7,357 nucleotides of DNA, from NCBI GenBank assembly GCA_902493915.1, contig CABUQY010000080.1:1-7357 (forward strand), read 5' to 3'. The DNA is from an uncultured Collinsella sp. GTDB lineage: Bacteria; Actinomycetota; Coriobacteriia; Coriobacteriales; Coriobacteriaceae. The notes beneath the pieces are model-generated. The model saw nothing but the letters and a program-made list of their open reading frames with translations, was not told the DNA's origin and made no database searches. A program made the translations under genes and the position numbers. Positions 5,209-7,357 of the stretch are shown here, piece after piece (the first letter of the stretch is position 1; each line of letters starts with the position of its first letter).

Positions 5209-7011
5209 TTACGCCTCCAAAAATGCGCCGGTCTGGCGGCCCCACAGGCTTGCGTACTCGCCGCCCGCCTCGACAAGCTGCGCATGCGTACCGTCCTCGA
5301 CAATCTCGCCGTCCGCCAGCACCACGATGCGGTCGAGCGCCGCCACGGTGGACAGGCGATGTGCCACCACAATGGAGGTGCGGCCGCGCATCAGGTTCTC
5401 GAGCGCCTCCTGCACCAGCGCCTCGGACTCGCTGTCCAAGGCAGACGTCGCCTCGTCGAGCACCAGAATCGGCGCATCGGTCAGAATAGCGCGGGCAATG
5501 GCCACGCGCTGGCGCTGACCGCCCGAAAGCTTAACGCCACGCTCGCCCACCATGGTGTCAAAGCCACGGGGCAGGCGATCGATAAACTCCAGAGCATTGG
5601 CCAGGCGCGCCGCCTCGCGGATCTGCTCGTCGGTGGCGTCGGGGCGGCCGTAGGCGATATTCTCGCGAATGGAGCGATGGAACAGCAGCGCCTCCTGCGG
5701 CACATAGGCAACCTGGCGGCGCAGGCTCTGCTGCGTGCAGCGCGAGACGTCCTGGCCGTCCACGAGCACGCGGCCGCCCTGTACGTCGTCCAGGCGCAGC
5801 AACAGCTTGGTGAGCGTCGTCTTGCCCGAGCCCGATTTGCCCACCAGCCCCACGCGCTGGCCCGCCGCCACATGGAGCGTCAGGTCGTCGAACACGCTCT
5901 CGCCCGCCGCGGCGTCACGGTATGCAAAGCTCAGGTGTTCAAAATCAATCGCGCCCTCGCCCACTTTAAGCTCGGGAGCATTCTCGTCGTCCGCCACCAG
6001 ACGCGGCTCGTCCAGCACGCGTGTCATCTCGGCCGCATCGCCCAGCGCGCGGTTAATGCGCTGCATCATGGAGCTTACGTAGTTCAAACGCATGGTGAGG
6101 TTGTACGTATAGGTAAAGATCATGACGAGCGCGCCGGCAGAGATACCAAACCACGCGTTGCCGCCCGCGACGAACACGCTCACCACGGCCATGGTGATGA
6201 CGATAAGGCCCGAGGTCGTAAAGTTGCGCTGCATCATGGCGTGCATCGAAACCGTCTCGGCGTCGCGCGCGGCGCGGTCGGCGGTATCGAACAGGTCGCG
6301 CTCAAAGTCCTCTCGCCCACAGGTCTTGACGGCCAGGATATTCGTGACCGCGTCGGACAGCACGCCCGACAGCTTGTTCTGCGCGGCGGACGTCGCGGCC
6401 GAAAGCGGCATGATGCGCTTATACATAAGCCAGACAAACCCGATGTAGACGACCATAATGCCCACCAGGATCACGGTAAACGTCGGCACCACCGGAGCGA
6501 GCGCCGCTACCGTGCAGACAACCGAGGTGATGGTGGGAATGAGCGAATACACCGTTACGTCCACCAGACCCGTGTAGCCGCTCATAAAACGGCTCGTTTG
6601 GCTCACAAGCGATCCGCCAAAGCGGCTGGTGTGGAATGTCATGGATTGATTGGAGAGCGTGTCGAAGCACAGGCGCGCCAGGTGGTAGTTGCCCGCAATC
6701 TCGAGCTTGTAGACGGTGTAGTCCTGCAGCTTGGAGAGAATTTGGCCCACTAGGTTAACGAGCACGAGCGCCAGAATGTAGGGACCAAAGACCTCAAATA
6801 CTTGATCGCCCGCCACGGGACCCGCTTGGACGCGGTCGACGATGAGGGCCATCACATAGGTGTTGGCAAACGTGAGCAAAAAGATGTAGCCCGCCGACGA
6901 GAACACCGAGAGAAAGACGATTAGCGGCTGTGTGCGCGTGACATCCCAAAAACGCCGCAGCGTGCGGCGCACGGTGGAGCGTTTGAGCGGACTGGTGCTT
7001 CTCTGAGACAT
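5209..7011 (-). CDS. ABC exporter half-transporter (fused membrane and ATPase domains)
   Basis: A 600-residue type I ABC exporter half of the MsbA/LmrA/multidrug kind, expected to act as a dimer in the cytoplasmic membrane and to export a lipophilic substrate or peptide that cannot be named from sequence. The membrane domain (about 25-310) has six predicted helices near 29-50, 75-95, 155-172, 176-196, 267-283 and 287-306. The ATPase domain has Walker A GKSGSGKT (391-398), Q-loop Gln439, signature LSGGQ (495-499), Walker B ILVLDE with catalytic Glu520, D-loop SALD and switch His551, so it should be fully active. No second half-transporter is next to it, so it is a homodimer or pairs with a distant gene. 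The ATG at 7011 has AAGGAAG upstream with AGGA five bases away; an ATG at 7047 in frame lacks support. There is no protease or accessory domain. Confidence 0.93.
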   Translation of the reverse strand: MSQRSTSPLKRSTVRRTLRRFWDVTRTQPLIVFLSVFSSAGYIFLLTFANTYVMALIVDRVQAGPVAGDQVFEVFGPYILALVLVNLVGQILSKLQDYTVYKLEIAGNYHLARLCFDTLSNQSMTFHTSRFGGSLVSQTSRFMSGYTGLVDVTVYSLIPTITSVVCTVAALAPVVPTFTVILVGIMVVYIGFVWLMYKRIMPLSAATSAAQNKLSGVLSDAVTNILAVKTCGREDFERDLFDTADRAARDAETVSMHAMMQRNFTTSGLIVITMAVVSVFVAGGNAWFGISAGALVMIFTYTYNLTMRLNYVSSMMQRINRALGDAAEMTRVLDEPRLVADDENAPELKVGEGAIDFEHLSFAYRDAAAGESVFDDLTLHVAAGQRVGLVGKSGSGKTTLTKLLLRLDDVQGGRVLVDGQDVSRCTQQSLRRQVAYVPQEALLFHRSIRENIAYGRPDATDEQIREAARLANALEFIDRLPRGFDTMVGERGVKLSGGQRQRVAIARAILTDAPILVLDEATSALDSESEALVQEALENLMRGRTSIVVAHRLSTVAALDRIVVLADGEIVEDGTHAQLVEAGGEYASLWGRQTGAFLEA

Positions 7012-7062
7012 GGGCTTCCTTTCGCGTCTGATAGGGCGAAACGCCATTGTTGCACACTAAAG

Positions 7063-7081
7063 CGCACTTCAGGCAAGTGCG
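7063..7081. promoter_or_regulatory. 7-bp dyad upstream of the ABC transporter gene
   Basis: CGCACTT and AAGTGCG on the minus strand pair perfectly around a 5-base loop, followed by CTTTAG. It lies between the rmuC terminator and the ABC gene, about 50 bases before its ATG. It could be a back-up terminator (poor T-run) or an operator for the ABC-nth transcript. No clear promoter hexamers were found nearby. Confidence 0.35.
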
Positions 7082-7086
7082 ACGCG

Positions 7087-7119
7087 AAAAGCGCCCGCGC
7101 CCCGCGCTTGCGCAGGCGC
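7087..7119 (-). terminator. Rho-independent terminator of rmuC
   Basis: On the minus strand GCGCCTGCGC pairs with GCGCGGGCGC (10 bp, one G-U) around a 9-base loop and is followed by TTTTCG. It lies 17 bases after the rmuC stop codon and separates rmuC from the ABC-nth transcript. Confidence 0.8.
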
Positions 7120-7136
7120 CCCGCCGTCAGATGCAG

Positions 7137-7357
7137 CTAGTCCTCGTCTTTTTGGTCTGCGAGCAGGCCTGCGGACTCCAAGCCCAAAATCGCGTCGGCC
7201 TCCCGCGCGTCTTCCAGTGCGTCGATGTCCTTGAGCTTGCGCTCCATAACGTTGGTGCGCGTGGTGATGATGCCCTCGACCGTTTTACCCGCGGTCTCGA
7301 TCTGCTGCTGGGCGCGGCGCAGCGCCGCCTGATAGCGCGGCAGCTCGGCCTTGACGG
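7137..7357 (-). CDS. rmuC: Probable DNA recombination protein RmuC, C-terminal end (runs off the right edge)
   Basis: Only the last 73 codons are present, ending in TAG at 7139-7137. The visible part is a charged, Gln/Ala-rich helical region (AALRRAQQQIETAGKTVEGI), then TTRTNVMERKLKDID and an acidic tail ending ADQKDED. From memory this matches the C-terminal coiled coil of RmuC, where a paired-helix segment is followed by a conserved RxxxMxRKLKxVE-like stretch. RmuC is a nuclease-fold protein that restrains inversions at short repeats. The nuclease core lies outside the window, so the call rests on the tail alone; another coiled-coil protein is possible. Confidence 0.65.
   Translation of the reverse strand, partial: VKAELPRYQAALRRAQQQIETAGKTVEGIITTRTNVMERKLKDIDALEDAREADAILGLESAGLLADQKDED

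Noticed and set aside
4966..6753. Very long open frame (595 codons) on the plus strand opposite the ABC transporter and nth
   Set aside because: It is antisense to two unmistakable genes with full catalytic motifs. Its His/Arg/Ala-rich, low-hydrophobicity translation is the typical shadow of GC-rich codons, with no recognisable domain.

Overview
The window is GC-rich bacterial DNA in which every gene I can support lies on the minus strand, so transcription runs from high to low coordinates. The protein sequences (Mfd, endonuclease III, RmuC tail), the high GC and a zinc-ribbon membrane protein with an FLSNF-type ectodomain suggest a high-GC actinobacterium, most likely a gut Coriobacteriia of Collinsella type. 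That placement is recognition from memory, not a search result.

In transcription order the window holds: the last 73 codons of a probable rmuC (7137 to the right edge), closed by a strong hairpin-plus-T terminator; a single-gene ABC exporter half-transporter (5209-7011); nth, endonuclease III (4480-5145), 63 bp downstream and probably co-transcribed; a zinc-ribbon, single-span membrane protein whose reading frame is cut by one in-frame TAG (4361 down to 3303); a strong terminator (3247-3276); a stand-alone ATP-grasp ligase-like gene (1585-3093); a weak terminator; a GC-rich leader hairpin; and the first 468 codons of mfd (1-1405), which runs off the left edge.

The core genes rmuC, nth and mfd all act in DNA repair or recombination, but they are separated by terminators and unrelated genes, so this looks like a housekeeping neighbourhood with accessory inserts rather than one dedicated system. 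The unusual part is 1500-4440. An intact-looking 352-codon zinc-ribbon gene is split by a single amber codon. Its upstream region has a -10-like box, no -35 box, and a perfect 12-bp palindrome centred near -40.5. The ATP-grasp gene that follows is lower in GC than its neighbours and is flanked by a 45-bp direct repeat that begins at the terminator T-tracts. I did not find evidence for a wholly new multi-gene system. No tRNA, rRNA, CRISPR array, insertion sequence or transposase gene was seen, and no intergenic stretch exceeds about 210 bases.
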